The translations under genes were made by a program, and so were the position numbers. Positions 53,143-63,021 of a stretch of DNA of 64,000 bases are shown in pieces (position 1 is the first letter of the stretch; the number at the start of each line of letters is the position of its first letter). Source of the DNA: Massilia sp. BSC265 (GTDB taxonomy: Bacteria > Pseudomonadota > Gammaproteobacteria > Burkholderiales > Burkholderiaceae_D); NCBI RefSeq assembly GCF_000740675.1, contig NZ_JPXI01000029.1, positions 1 to 64,000 of the forward strand, in the 5' to 3' direction. The notes beneath the pieces were generated by a model. That model worked only from the letters and a program-made list of their open reading frames with translations. It did not search any database and had not been told where the DNA came from.

Positions 53143-55575
53143 ATGGGTATCAAACGCAGGGAATTTCTGGCATCGGTGGGCAGCATGGCCGGCATGGCCG
53201 GCCTGGGCAGCGTTCCGGCCGTCGCCACGGCGGCAGCCAAGGGCGGGCAAGGCAGGCCGGCGGGCGTGCCGCTTTATAAACAGGCCGGCGCGCCGGTCGA
53301 TGCGCGGGTCGAAGACCTGCTGCGGCGCATGACGCTGGAAGAGAAGATCGCGCAGATGCAGTGCGTGTGGCAGAAGAAGCCGGGCGTGCAGAATCCGGAC
53401 AGCAGTTTTTCGGGCGAGAAGGCGGTGGCCGCCTACCCGAACGGCATCGGCATGCTTGCGCGCCCGTCCGACCGCCTGGTGGGCAAGGTCGCCGACGTGG
53501 CCGGCAATACGGGCGAAGCGGCCAACCGCGGCCCGCGCGAGACGGCCGAATACGTCAACGCGGTCCAGAAGTGGGCGGTGGAACGGACCCGCCTGGGCAT
53601 TCCCGTCCTGATGCACGAGGAGGCGCTGCACGGCTACACGGCGCGCGAGTCGACCAGCTTCCCGCAGGCGATCGGCCTGGCCTCGAGCTTCGACCCGCTT
53701 CTCGTGACCCGGGTATTCTCGGTTGCGGCGCGCGAGATGCGGGCGCGTGGCGCCCACCTGGCGCTGGCGCCGGTGGTCGACGTGGCGCGCGATCCGCGCT
53801 GGGGCCGGATCGAGGAAACCTATGGCGAAGACCCGCACCTGTGCGGCGTCATGGGCAAGGCCGCCGTGATCGGCTTTTCGGGCGAGACCCTGCCGCTGGC
53901 CGCGGACAAGGTGCATGCGACGCTCAAGCACATGACCGGCCACGGCCAGCCCGAGAGCGGCACCAATATCGGCCCGGCCAACGTCGGCGAGCGCACCCTG
54001 CGCGAAGACTTCTTCCCGCCCTTCGAGAAGATCATCAGGGAAACCAATATCGCGGCCGTGATGCCCTCGTATAACGAGATCGACGGCCTGCCTTCACACG
54101 CCAACCGTTGGCTGCTGACGGACGTGCTGCGCAAGGAGTGGGGCTTCAAGGGCGTCACCGTGGCCGACTACATGGCTGTGCTCGAGCTGGTCTCGCGCCA
54201 CAAGCTGGTCGCGAACCCGAAGGAAGCGGCGCTGCGCGCCATCAAGGCCGGAGTCGACGTCGAGACCCCGGACCCCGCGGGCTACCTGACGCTGGGCGAG
54301 CTGGTCCGCGAGAACAAGATCTCGGTCAAGGAGATCGATGCCGCCGTGCGCCGCATCCTGAGGCTGAAGTTCGACGCCGGGCTGTTCGAGAATCCATATG
54401 CCGACCCGGCCAGGGCCGACGCGCTGACCGCCACGCCGGATGCCATCGCGCTGGCGCGCGAGGCGGCACGCCGCAGCGCCGTGCTCCTGAAAAACAAGGT
54501 GGACGAACAAGGCGTGGGCCTGCTGCCGCTGCAGCCGAGCCGCGTCGGCAAGCTGCTGCTGCTCGGTACCCATGCGAAGGACACCCCGATCGGCGGGTAC
54601 TCGGACATTCCCCGCCATGTGGTCTCGATCCACGAGGCGCTCGAGAAGGAAGCGCGCGCCCAGGGCTTCTCCTTCGCCTACTCGGAAGGCGTGCGCCTGA
54701 CCGAGCAGCGCATCTGGGGCAAGGACGAGATCGAATTCACCAAGCCGGAAGTCAATGCGCGCCTGATCGCCGCGGCGGTGGAAGCGGCCAGGTCGGCCGA
54801 CACCATCGTCATGGTCCTGGGCGACAACGAGATGACCGCGCGCGAAGCCTGGGCCGATCACCACCTGGGCGACCGCATCACGCTGGACCTGCTGGGCCAG
54901 CAGAACGACCTGGCACGCGCGATCTTCGCGCTGGGCAAACCGACCGTGGTGCTGCTGCTGAACGGACGTCCGCTGTCTGCCAAGCTGCTCGCGGAACAGG
55001 CCGACGCGCTGCTCGAATGCTGGTACCTGGGCCAGGAAACCGGCCACGCGGTGGCCGACCTGCTGTTCGGGCGCGCCAATCCGGGCGGCAAGCTGCCGGT
55101 GACGATTGCGCGCGACCCGGGCCAGCTGCCGATGTACTACAACCGCAAGCCAAGCACCCGGCGCGGCTACATCGACGGCGTGACCACGCCGCTGTACCCG
55201 TTCGGCTATGGCCTGTCGTATACCCGCTTCGAGATTTCGGCGCCGCGCCTCAGCCAGGCGCGCATCGGTGTGAACGGCAGCACCAGGGTGCAGGTGGACG
55301 TGCGCAACGTGGGGAGCATGCGCGGCGACGAAGTCGTACAGCTCTACATCCGCGACGACATCAGCTCGGTGACCCGGCCGCTGCTGGAACTGAAGGGCTT
55401 TCAGCGCATCACCCTGGAGCCGGGCGAAAGCCGCAGCATCAGCTTTGACATCGAGCCGAGCGACCTGTGGTTCTTCAACGCCGACATGAAGCGCGTCGTC
55501 GAGCCGGGCACCTTCAGCATTCTCGTGGGACCGAACAGCGTCGACCTCAAGAAGACAACCCTCACCGTGGCATAA
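53143..55575 (+). CDS. Glycoside hydrolase family 3, probable beta-xylosidase, Tat-exported
   Basis: An 810-residue GH3 with a near-consensus twin-arginine signal (KRREFLASVGSMAGMAGLG). Catalytic barrel: DVARDPRWGRIEETYGEDPHL, TLKHMTGHGQPESG, and the nucleophile Asp in GVTVADYMAVLEL, where most relatives have SDY/SDW. The alpha/beta sandwich and fibronectin-III-like end (PLYPFGYGLSYTRFEIS) are complete. CGGAG (53128-53132) precedes the ATG at 53143. It opens the xylose operon, 16 bases before xylX, and is a different type from the Sec-exported GH3 at 38278. Confidence 0.92.
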   Translation: MGIKRREFLASVGSMAGMAGLGSVPAVATAAAKGGQGRPAGVPLYKQAGAPVDARVEDLLRRMTLEEKIAQMQCVWQKKPGVQNPDSSFSGEKAVAAYPNGIGMLARPSDRLVGKVADVAGNTGEAANRGPRETAEYVNAVQKWAVERTRLGIPVLMHEEALHGYTARESTSFPQAIGLASSFDPLLVTRVFSVAAREMRARGAHLALAPVVDVARDPRWGRIEETYGEDPHLCGVMGKAAVIGFSGETLPLAADKVHATLKHMTGHGQPESGTNIGPANVGERTLREDFFPPFEKIIRETNIAAVMPSYNEIDGLPSHANRWLLTDVLRKEWGFKGVTVADYMAVLELVSRHKLVANPKEAALRAIKAGVDVETPDPAGYLTLGELVRENKISVKEIDAAVRRILRLKFDAGLFENPYADPARADALTATPDAIALAREAARRSAVLLKNKVDEQGVGLLPLQPSRVGKLLLLGTHAKDTPIGGYSDIPRHVVSIHEALEKEARAQGFSFAYSEGVRLTEQRIWGKDEIEFTKPEVNARLIAAAVEAARSADTIVMVLGDNEMTAREAWADHHLGDRITLDLLGQQNDLARAIFALGKPTVVLLLNGRPLSAKLLAEQADALLECWYLGQETGHAVADLLFGRANPGGKLPVTIARDPGQLPMYYNRKPSTRRGYIDGVTTPLYPFGYGLSYTRFEISAPRLSQARIGVNGSTRVQVDVRNVGSMRGDEVVQLYIRDDISSVTRPLLELKGFQRITLEPGESRSISFDIEPSDLWFFNADMKRVVEPGTFSILVGPNSVDLKKTTLTVA

Positions 55576-55591
55576 GGAAAGAGACAAGATC

Positions 55592-56779
55592 ATGACACAA
55601 GAAAGCAATCTGCTGCCCGCCGACCTGATGGATGCCCTGCTGGTCGGCCGCGTCTGGCGTGGCGCGCCTATCGACGGACCTGCGGTGGTGGCGGTGCGCC
55701 GCGGCCGACTGGTCGACATCACGCAGCACGCCGCCACGGTGGCGGAGCTGTTCGAACGCGACGACATGCTGGCCATCGTGCGCGGCGCGGAAGGCGAAGA
55801 CCTGGGCGCGGCGCTGGCGCTGGTGCAGGCTGCCGTAAGCGGGGAGGCGACCGGCGCAATCGAGCTGCTCGCCCCCTGCGACCTGCAGGCGATCAAGGCC
55901 TGCGGCGTCACCTTCGCGGTCAGCCTGCTCGAGCGCGTGATCGAGGAGCAGGCCAAGGGCGATCCGGCACGGGCGGGCGAACTGCGCGCGCAGTTACAGG
56001 CCTCGATCGGCACCAACCTGTCGCAGATCGAACCTGGCTCCGAGGCCGCCTTGCGCCTGAAAGACGAGCTGGCGGGTCGCGGCCTGTGGTCGCAGTACAT
56101 GGAAGTGGGCATCGGCCCGTATGCGGAAGTGTTTACCAAGTCGCAGCCGATGTCGGCGGTCGGCCACGGCGCCGAAGTCGGCCTTCACCCGGCCTCGCAC
56201 TGGAACAATCCTGAACCGGAGATCGTGCTGGCGGTGAACAGCCGCGGCCTGGTGGTCGGCGGCACGCTCGGCAACGACGTCAACCTGCGCGACATCGAGG
56301 GCCGCAGCGCCCTGTTGCTGGGCAAGGCCAAGGACAACAACGGCTCCTGCGCCATCGGTCCCTTCATCCGCCTGTTCGACGGCGGCTTCTCGCTCGACAC
56401 CCTGCGCGAAGCCGAAGTGGGCATGCTGATCGAAGGCCAGGATGACGGCTTCACGCTGGAAGGCCGCAGCCGCATGCGCGAGATCAGCCGCGACCCGCTC
56501 GACCTGGTCGGCCAGACCTGCGGCGCCCACCACCAGTACCCGGACGGCTTCATGCTCTTCCTGGGCACGATGTTCTCGCCGATCAAGGACCGCGACGCGC
56601 CGGGCAAGGGTTTCACCCACCACCTGGGCGACCGCGTCAGCATCTCCACCCCGTCGCTGGGAACGCTGGTCAACACGGTCCAGCGCAGCGACGGCATCGA
56701 GCCCTGGACCTTCGGTGTACGGGCCCTGTACAACAACCTGGCGCGACGCGGCCTGCTGGCCGCGGCCGGCGCCCGCTAG
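55592..56779 (+). CDS. xylX: 2-keto-3-deoxy-D-xylonate dehydratase, FAH superfamily (XylX-like)
   Basis: A 395-residue FAH-superfamily protein of the Caulobacter XylX type. The catalytic core shows VGHGAEVGLHPASHWNNPEPEIVLAV and LGNDVNLRDIEGRSALLLGKAKDNNGSC with the metal-binding acids. It converts 2-keto-3-deoxy-D-xylonate to alpha-ketoglutarate semialdehyde. It is only remotely similar to the AraD1-type protein at 14979, which takes the matching step for arabinose. Confidence 0.9.
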   Translation: MTQESNLLPADLMDALLVGRVWRGAPIDGPAVVAVRRGRLVDITQHAATVAELFERDDMLAIVRGAEGEDLGAALALVQAAVSGEATGAIELLAPCDLQAIKACGVTFAVSLLERVIEEQAKGDPARAGELRAQLQASIGTNLSQIEPGSEAALRLKDELAGRGLWSQYMEVGIGPYAEVFTKSQPMSAVGHGAEVGLHPASHWNNPEPEIVLAVNSRGLVVGGTLGNDVNLRDIEGRSALLLGKAKDNNGSCAIGPFIRLFDGGFSLDTLREAEVGMLIEGQDDGFTLEGRSRMREISRDPLDLVGQTCGAHHQYPDGFMLFLGTMFSPIKDRDAPGKGFTHHLGDRVSISTPSLGTLVNTVQRSDGIEPWTFGVRALYNNLARRGLLAAAGAR

Positions 56780-56804
56780 GACGCAATCAGTTTACGAGAA
56801 TCTC

Positions 56805-57596
56805 ATGTCTGACAATAAGAAACAAGAATTCGCTTATGCGTCCTATCCGGACCTGGCGGGCAAGCGCGTCGTCGTCACCGGCGGCGGCAGCGGCATCGGC
56901 AGCGAGCTGACCAGGGCCTTCGCTGGCCAGGGCGCGCGCGTCGTCTTCCTCGATATCGCCGAGGAGGCGTCGCGCCAGCTGGAAACCAGCCTGGCCGGCT
57001 CCCAGCACCCGCCGACGTTCATGCGCTGCGACCTGACCAGGCTGGACGAACTCAAGGCCGTCTTCGCCCGCATCCAGGAAGAGCTGGGTGGCGTCGATAT
57101 CCTGCTCAACAACGCCGCCAACGACAACCGACACGAAATCGAGGACGTCACCCCCGAGTACTGGGACAGCCGCATGAACGTCAACCTGCGCCACAAGTTC
57201 TTCTGCACCCAGGCCGTGCTGCCGGGCATGAAGGAACGGCGCGAGGGCGTGATCCTGAACTTCGGTTCGATTTCCTGGCACCTGCCGCATACCCAGCTGC
57301 ACCTCTACATGACGGCCAAGGCCGGCATCGAGGGCATGACCCGTGCGCTGGCGCGCGAGGTCGGCAAGTACGGCATCCGCGCCAACACCGTGGTGCCGGG
57401 CGCGGTGCGCACCCCGCGCCAGCAGGCGCTGTGGCATACCCCGGAAGAGGAGGCGCGCATCCTGGCCGGTCAGTGCATTCCGGAGCGCGTCGAGATGGAG
57501 GACGTGGCCGCGCTGTCCCTGTTCCTGGCCTCGAACAACGCGCGCCACTGCAGTGGCCGCGAATACTTCGTCGACGCGGGCTGGTACGGCGCATGA
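56805..57596 (+). CDS. xylB: D-xylose 1-dehydrogenase, SDR family (XylB-like)
   Basis: A 263-residue SDR: TGGGSGIGSEL cofactor loop, NNAANDNRHEIEDV, NFGSISWHLP with the catalytic Ser, and YMTAKAGIEGMTRALARE with Tyr and Lys. Wording is very close to Caulobacter xylose dehydrogenase, including the SISWH and DAGWY blocks. It oxidises xylose to xylonolactone. No strong Shine-Dalgarno is seen (ACGAGAATCTC). It overlaps xylC by 4 bases. Confidence 0.92.
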   Translation: MSDNKKQEFAYASYPDLAGKRVVVTGGGSGIGSELTRAFAGQGARVVFLDIAEEASRQLETSLAGSQHPPTFMRCDLTRLDELKAVFARIQEELGGVDILLNNAANDNRHEIEDVTPEYWDSRMNVNLRHKFFCTQAVLPGMKERREGVILNFGSISWHLPHTQLHLYMTAKAGIEGMTRALAREVGKYGIRANTVVPGAVRTPRQQALWHTPEEEARILAGQCIPERVEMEDVAALSLFLASNNARHCSGREYFVDAGWYGA

Positions 57597-58483
57597 GCGG
57601 CCATCCCACCATCGCGAGCGCCCCGCAGTGCCTGTGGCCTGTACAGGCGACGCTGGGCGAGGGCGTCCTGTGGGACGCCACGGCCGGGCAGGTCTGGTTC
57701 GTCGACATCAAGGGCCGGCGCATCCACCGCTGTGACGCCGACGGCGGCGGGCAGCGCAGCTGGGACGCCCCCGGCCAGGTCAGCTTCATCGTGCGCGCCG
57801 AAGACGGCAGCATGGTGTGCTCGCTGGACGACGGCCTGTATCGCTTCATCGAAGCGACCGGCGCCTTCGAGCCCCTGCTGGACGTCGAGGCCGAGGTTCC
57901 GGGCAACCGCTTCAATGACGGCCACGTGGACGCGCAGGGCATCCTGTGGTTCGGCTCGATGGACGACGCGGAAGAGGCGCCGACCGGCGCCCTGTACCGC
58001 TTCGACGGCGCCGGGGCTGACCGGATGGATGCGGACTACATCATCACCAATGGCCCGGCCGTCAGCCCTGACGGACGCACGCTGTACCACACCGACACCC
58101 TGGCGAAGCGCGTCTACGCCTTCGACCTTGCGGCGGACGGCAGCCTGTCCAGCAAGCGCCCCTTCGTGGAGCTGAAGGACGGCGGCTACCCGGACGGGAT
58201 GGCAGTCGATGCGGAAGGGCACCTGTGGGTGGCCACCTTCGGCGGGTGGCGCATCGACCGCTTCGACGCGCTTGGCGCCAAGGTCGGCGAAGTACGATTC
58301 CCCTGCGCCAACGTCACCAAGCTGGCCTTCGGCGGGGAAGACCTGCGCACGGTCTACGCCACCACGGCCCGCAAGGGCTTGTCGAGCGAGGAGCTGAAAG
58401 CGCAGCCGCTGGCCGGCGGCCTGTTCACCTTCCGGGCCGAGGCGCCCGGACTGCCGCAGCGCCTGCTGCGCCTTAGGAAATGA
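57593..58483 (+). CDS. xylC: Xylonolactonase, SMP-30 family (XylC-like)
   Basis: A 296-residue six-bladed propeller: ATLGEGVLWDATAGQVWFVDIKG with the first metal Glu, GNRFNDGHVDAQGILWFG with Asn and Asp, ITNGPAVSPDGRTLYHTDT, and YPDGMAVDAEGHLWVATFGG. It opens D-xylonolactone to D-xylonate. The start is within the xylB stop. Its arabinose counterpart is at 12067. Confidence 0.92.
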   Translation: MSGHPTIASAPQCLWPVQATLGEGVLWDATAGQVWFVDIKGRRIHRCDADGGGQRSWDAPGQVSFIVRAEDGSMVCSLDDGLYRFIEATGAFEPLLDVEAEVPGNRFNDGHVDAQGILWFGSMDDAEEAPTGALYRFDGAGADRMDADYIITNGPAVSPDGRTLYHTDTLAKRVYAFDLAADGSLSSKRPFVELKDGGYPDGMAVDAEGHLWVATFGGWRIDRFDALGAKVGEVRFPCANVTKLAFGGEDLRTVYATTARKGLSSEELKAQPLAGGLFTFRAEAPGLPQRLLRLRK

Positions 58484-58487
58484 CACC

Positions 58488-60278
58488 ATGAATCACGACG
58501 ACCAACAACAGAAGCCACGCCGTTTCCGGTCCCAGGACTGGTTCGACAACCCGGAGCGGATCGACATGACCGCGCTCTACCTGGAGCGCTTCATGAACTA
58601 CGGGATCACCCCGGACGAACTGCGCTCGGGCAAGCCGATCATCGGCATCGCCCAGAGCGGCAGCGACATCGCACCCTGCAACCGCATCCACCTGGACCTG
58701 GCCAAGCGTGTGCGCGACGGCATCCGCGATGCCGGCGGCATCCCGATGGAATTCCCGCTGCACCCGATCTTCGAGAACTGCCGCCGCCCGACCGCGGCAC
58801 TGGACCGCAACCTGGCCTATCTGGGCCTGGTCGAGATCCTGCACGGCTACCCGATCGACGCGGTGGTGCTCACCACCGGCTGCGACAAGACCACCCCGGC
58901 CCAGCTGATGGCGGCCGCCACGGTCGACATCCCGGCCATCGTGCTGTCGGGCGGCCCGATGCTCGACGGCTGGTTCGAGGGCGAGCTGGTCGGCTCGGGC
59001 GCCGCGATCTGGAAGGGCCGGCGCCGTCTGGCTGCCGGGGAAATCGATGAAGACAAGTTCATCCAGATCGCCACCGCCTCGGCGCCGTCCGCGGGACACT
59101 GCAACACCATGGGCACCGCTTCGACCATGAACGCCGTGGCCGAGGCGCTCGGCATGTCGCTCACTGGCTGCTCGGCGATTCCGGCGCCCTACCGCGAGCG
59201 CGGCCAGATGGCCTACGACACCGGCCGGCGCATCGTCGAGATGGCGCATGAAGACCTGCGTCCGTCGAGCATCCTGACGCGCGAGGCCTTCCTCGACGCG
59301 ATCGTGGTCAACGCGGCGATCGGCGGCTCCAGCAATGCCCAGCCCCACATCGTGGCGATGGCGCGCCATGCCGGCGTCGAAATCACGCCCGAGGACTGGA
59401 TGGAATACGGCTACGACGTGCCGCTGCTGCTCAACATGCAGCCGGCCGGCAAATACCTGGGCGAGCGCTTCCATCGCGCCGGCGGCGTGCCGGCCATCAT
59501 GTGGGAACTGGAGCAGCAGGGCCTGCTGCGCTCGAAGCGCTTGAGCGTCACCGGCAAGACCATGGCCGAGAACCTCGTAGGCAAGGAAAGCAGTGATCGC
59601 GAGATGATCCGCCCGTTCGCGGATCCGCTCAAGCACAGCGCCGGCTTCCTGGTCCTGAAGGGGAACCTGTTCGACTTCGCCATCATGAAGACCAGTGTGA
59701 TTTCGCCGGCTTTCCGCGAGCGCTACCTGTCGGAACCGGGCGCGGAAAACCGCTTCGACTGCCGCGTGGTCGTCTTCGACGGCTCGGACGACTACCACCA
59801 CCGCATCAACGACCCGTCCCTGGAGATCGACGAGCGCACCATGCTGGTGATCCGCGGTTCCGGCCCGCTTGGCTGGCCCGGCTCGGCCGAGGTGGTGAAC
59901 ATGCAGCCGCCCGATGCCTTGATCAAGCGCGGCATCACGGCCCTGCCGACCCTGGGCGACGGCCGCCAGTCCGGCACCTCGGACAGCCCGTCGATCCTGA
60001 ACGCGTCGCCCGAGAGCGCGGCCGGCGGCAACCTGGCGCTGCTGCGTACCGGCGACGTCGTCCGCGTGGACCTGAACGCGGGGCGCTGCGACGTCCTCGT
60101 CTCGGACGAGGAGCTGGAAGCGCGCCGCAAGGACGACCCGCCCGCGATCCCGCCGAACCAGACCCCGTGGCAGCAGATCTACCGCGCCACCGTCGGCCAG
60201 CTGCATACCGGGGCCTGCATGGAGCTGGCGCTGCCTTACCGCGGCGTGGGACACGACATGCCGCGGCATAACCACTGA
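58488..60278 (+). CDS. xylD: D-xylonate dehydratase, IlvD/EDD family
   Basis: A 596-residue dehydratase nearly colinear with Caulobacter XylD (RFRSQDWFDNPERIDMTALY near the start; PRHNH at the very end). Iron-sulphur cysteines are in DIAPCNRIH, TTGCDKTTPAQL and AGHCNTMGTAST. It makes 2-keto-3-deoxy-D-xylonate for XylX. AGGAAA precedes the ATG, 4 bases after xylC. Confidence 0.95.
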   Translation: MNHDDQQQKPRRFRSQDWFDNPERIDMTALYLERFMNYGITPDELRSGKPIIGIAQSGSDIAPCNRIHLDLAKRVRDGIRDAGGIPMEFPLHPIFENCRRPTAALDRNLAYLGLVEILHGYPIDAVVLTTGCDKTTPAQLMAAATVDIPAIVLSGGPMLDGWFEGELVGSGAAIWKGRRRLAAGEIDEDKFIQIATASAPSAGHCNTMGTASTMNAVAEALGMSLTGCSAIPAPYRERGQMAYDTGRRIVEMAHEDLRPSSILTREAFLDAIVVNAAIGGSSNAQPHIVAMARHAGVEITPEDWMEYGYDVPLLLNMQPAGKYLGERFHRAGGVPAIMWELEQQGLLRSKRLSVTGKTMAENLVGKESSDREMIRPFADPLKHSAGFLVLKGNLFDFAIMKTSVISPAFRERYLSEPGAENRFDCRVVVFDGSDDYHHRINDPSLEIDERTMLVIRGSGPLGWPGSAEVVNMQPPDALIKRGITALPTLGDGRQSGTSDSPSILNASPESAAGGNLALLRTGDVVRVDLNAGRCDVLVSDEELEARRKDDPPAIPPNQTPWQQIYRATVGQLHTGACMELALPYRGVGHDMPRHNH

Positions 60279-60382
60279 TAGACGGAGCGGACTGGCGCGG
60301 CGGCGGGATCTTGATCGGAATGGCAGAGCCGCTGCAGCGTTGGACCGCTAGACAACATAAGAAATCAACAGGAGACGCAAGA

Positions 60383-61393
60383 ATGAAAAAGATGATCAAG
60401 GCAGTCAGCCTGGCCTGCGCCATGCTGTTCACCGGCGGTGTCGGGGTGGCGCACGCGGATGCCACCAACCCCAAGATCGGCTTCTCGATCGACGACCTGC
60501 GCCTGGAGCGCTGGGCGCGCGACCGCGACTACTTCACCGCGGCGGCCCAGAAGCTGGGCGCCAAGGTGTACGTACAATCGGCCGACGCCAGCGAGCAGCG
60601 CCAGATCGCCCAGATCGAAAACCTGATCTCGCGCGGCGTGGACGTGCTGGTGATCGTGCCCTACAACGCCACGGTGCTGAACAACGCCATCCGCGAGGCC
60701 AAGAAGGCCAAGATCAAGGTGGTCTCGTACGACCGCCTGATCCTGAATGCCGACGTCGACGCCTATGTCTCGTTCGACAACAAGGCGGTCGGCGAGCTGC
60801 AGGCGCAGTCGCTGGTGAACCTGAAGCCGAAGGGCAACTACTACCTGCTGGGCGGCGCCCCGACCGACAACAACGCCAAGATCCTGCGCGAAGGCCAGAT
60901 GAAGGTGCTGCAGCCCCTGGTCGACAAGGGCGACATCAAGATCGTCGGCAAGCAGTGGGTCAAGGACTGGAGCGCTTCCGAGGCGATGGCCATCGTCGAG
61001 AACGTGCTGACTGCGAGCGGCAACAAGATCGACGCCGTGGTCGCCTCCAACGACGGCACCGCAGGCGGTGCAATCCAGGCACTGTCGGCCCAGAAGCTGG
61101 CTGGCAAGGTGGTGGTATCTGGCCAGGATGCCGACCTGGCGGCGGTGCGCCGCGTGATCGCCGGCACCCAGACCATGACGGTCTACAAGCCGCTGCGCGC
61201 ACTGGCCTCGAATGCGGCCAACGTCGCGGTGCAACTGGTGCGCAACCAGAAGCCGGGCTACAACGCCCAGATGCACAACGGCTTCAAGAATGTCGACAGC
61301 CTGCTGCTCAAGCCGGTCCTGCTGAACAAGTCGAACGTCGACCTGCTGGTCAAGGACGGCTTCTACACCCAGTCCCAGCTGGCCGGCAAGTAA
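60383..61393 (+). CDS. xylF: D-xylose ABC importer, periplasmic binding protein
   Basis: A 336-residue binding protein, signal peptide [72 protein letters not shown] and [19 protein letters not shown] are XylF hallmarks; the Arg and Asp/Asn residues in these segments bind the pentose. AGGAGAC lies ahead of the ATG. It follows xylD after 104 bases and is separated from xylG by a strong hairpin. Confidence 0.94.
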   Translation: MKKMIKAVSLACAMLFTGGVGVAHADATNPKIGFSIDDLRLERWARDRDYFTAAAQKLGAKVYVQSADASEQRQIAQIENLISRGVDVLVIVPYNATVLNNAIREAKKAKIKVVSYDRLILNADVDAYVSFDNKAVGELQAQSLVNLKPKGNYYLLGGAPTDNNAKILREGQMKVLQPLVDKGDIKIVGKQWVKDWSASEAMAIVENVLTASGNKIDAVVASNDGTAGGAIQALSAQKLAGKVVVSGQDADLAAVRRVIAGTQTMTVYKPLRALASNAANVAVQLVRNQKPGYNAQMHNGFKNVDSLLLKPVLLNKSNVDLLVKDGFYTQSQLAGK

Positions 61394-61409
61394 AACATCC
61401 GAGACCCCG

Positions 61410-61465
61410 GCAGGCGCCCGCACCCGGGTCCGTCCTCGAGGTCGGCCGGGGCGGGGGGCGCCTGC
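61410..61465 (+). other. Inverted repeat between xylF and xylG
   Basis: GCAGGCGCCC and GGGCGCCTGC form a perfect 10-bp stem around a 36-nt GC-rich loop, with no T run. Hairpins here commonly protect the binding-protein mRNA 3' end so that it is made in excess over the membrane parts. Confidence 0.6.
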
Positions 61466-61494
61466 GCGCTCCAACACGTGAAACAGAGTACCGA

Positions 61495-63021
61495 ATGTCC
61501 GGCTATCTCCTCCAAATGAAGGGCATCGCGAAGCGATTCGACGGTGTTCCGGCCCTCGACGGGATCGATCTGGCGATCCGTCCCGGCGAGTGCATCGGCC
61601 TGTGCGGCGAGAACGGCGCCGGCAAGTCCACCCTGATGAAAGTCCTGTCGGCGGTCTACCCGCACGGCAGCTGGGACGGCGAGATCCTGCTCGACGGCCA
61701 GCCGCTGCGCGCCCGCTCGGTGCGCGAGACCGAAGAGGCGGGCATCATCATCATCCACCAGGAACTGATGCTCGTGCCCGAGCTGTCGGTCGCCGAGAAC
61801 ATCTTCCTGGGTAACGAGCCGACCCTGCCGGGCGGCCGCCTCGATTACCCGGCCATGAACCGTCGTGCCGAGGAAATCCTGCGCGAGCTGAAGCTCCCCG
61901 ACGTGAACGTGGTGCTGCCGGTGAAGAACTACGGCGGTGGCCACCAGCAGCTGATCGAGATCGGCAAGGCGCTCAACAAGCAGGCGCGCCTCCTGATCCT
62001 GGACGAACCCTCGGCCTCGCTGACGGCAAGCGAGATCGAGGTCCTGCTCGAGATCATCCGCGACCTCAAGGCCAAGGGCGTGGCCTGCGTCTACATCTCC
62101 CACAAGCTGGAAGAGGTCGCGGCCATCTGCGACACCATCGTGGTGATCCGCGACGGCAAGCACATCGCCACCACCCCGATGGGCCAGATGAACGTCGAAC
62201 GCATCATCGCCCAGATGTGCGGGCGCGAGATGAACCAGCTGTATCCGTCGCTTCCGCACGAGGTGGGCGAGGTGGTGATGGAAGCGCGCCACGTCACCTG
62301 CTGGGACCCGGACCAGCCGCAGCGGAAAAAAGTCGACGACGTCTCCTTCCAGCTGCGCCGCGGCGAGATCCTCGGCGTCGCCGGCCTGGTGGGCGCGGGC
62401 CGCACGGAACTGGTGACCGCCATCTACGGTTCCTACGAGGGGACCTACGAGGGCGAGGTCTGGCTGGAAGGCCGGCGCGTCGACACTTCCACGCCGCTGA
62501 AGTCGATCGAGGCCGGCTTCGCGCTGGTGCCGGAAGACCGCAAGCAGCACGGCATCGTGCGCGACCTCTCGGTGGGCGAGAACATCACGCTGTCGGTGCT
62601 GCACCGCTTTTCGAAGCTGACCCGCATCGACGACGGCCTGGAGGCGCGCGAAGTGGGCGAGCAGATCCGCCGCCTGGCGCTGAAGACGGCCAGCCCGGCG
62701 CTGCCGATCACGGCGCTCTCGGGCGGCAACCAGCAGAAGGCCGTGCTGGCCAAGATGCTGCTGACGAATCCGAAAGTCCTCATCCTGGATGAGCCTACGC
62801 GAGGCGTGGACGTCGGCGCCAAGTTCGAGATCTACAAGCTGATGCTCGAACTGGCTGCGCAAGGGATCTCGATCATCATGGTCTCGTCCGAGCTGGCCGA
62901 GGTGCTCGGGGTTTCCGACCGCGTGCTGGTGATGGGCGAGGGCAAGCTGCGGGGCGATTTTGTTAATCAAGGCCTGACCCAGGAAATGGTGCTGGCCGCT
63001 GCAATTGGACAGGTGAAATGA
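61495..63021 (+). CDS. xylG: D-xylose ABC importer, double ATPase
   Basis: A 508-residue CUT2 ATPase. First domain: GENGAGKST, an altered signature KNYGGGHQQ, and [15 protein letters not shown]. Second domain: a degenerate phosphate loop [21 protein letters not shown] and [16 protein letters not shown]. The sequence follows the XylG type ([30 protein letters not shown]). Its stop overlaps the xylH start. Confidence 0.95.
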   Translation: MSGYLLQMKGIAKRFDGVPALDGIDLAIRPGECIGLCGENGAGKSTLMKVLSAVYPHGSWDGEILLDGQPLRARSVRETEEAGIIIIHQELMLVPELSVAENIFLGNEPTLPGGRLDYPAMNRRAEEILRELKLPDVNVVLPVKNYGGGHQQLIEIGKALNKQARLLILDEPSASLTASEIEVLLEIIRDLKAKGVACVYISHKLEEVAAICDTIVVIRDGKHIATTPMGQMNVERIIAQMCGREMNQLYPSLPHEVGEVVMEARHVTCWDPDQPQRKKVDDVSFQLRRGEILGVAGLVGAGRTELVTAIYGSYEGTYEGEVWLEGRRVDTSTPLKSIEAGFALVPEDRKQHGIVRDLSVGENITLSVLHRFSKLTRIDDGLEAREVGEQIRRLALKTASPALPITALSGGNQQKAVLAKMLLTNPKVLILDEPTRGVDVGAKFEIYKLMLELAAQGISIIMVSSELAEVLGVSDRVLVMGEGKLRGDFVNQGLTQEMVLAAAIGQVK

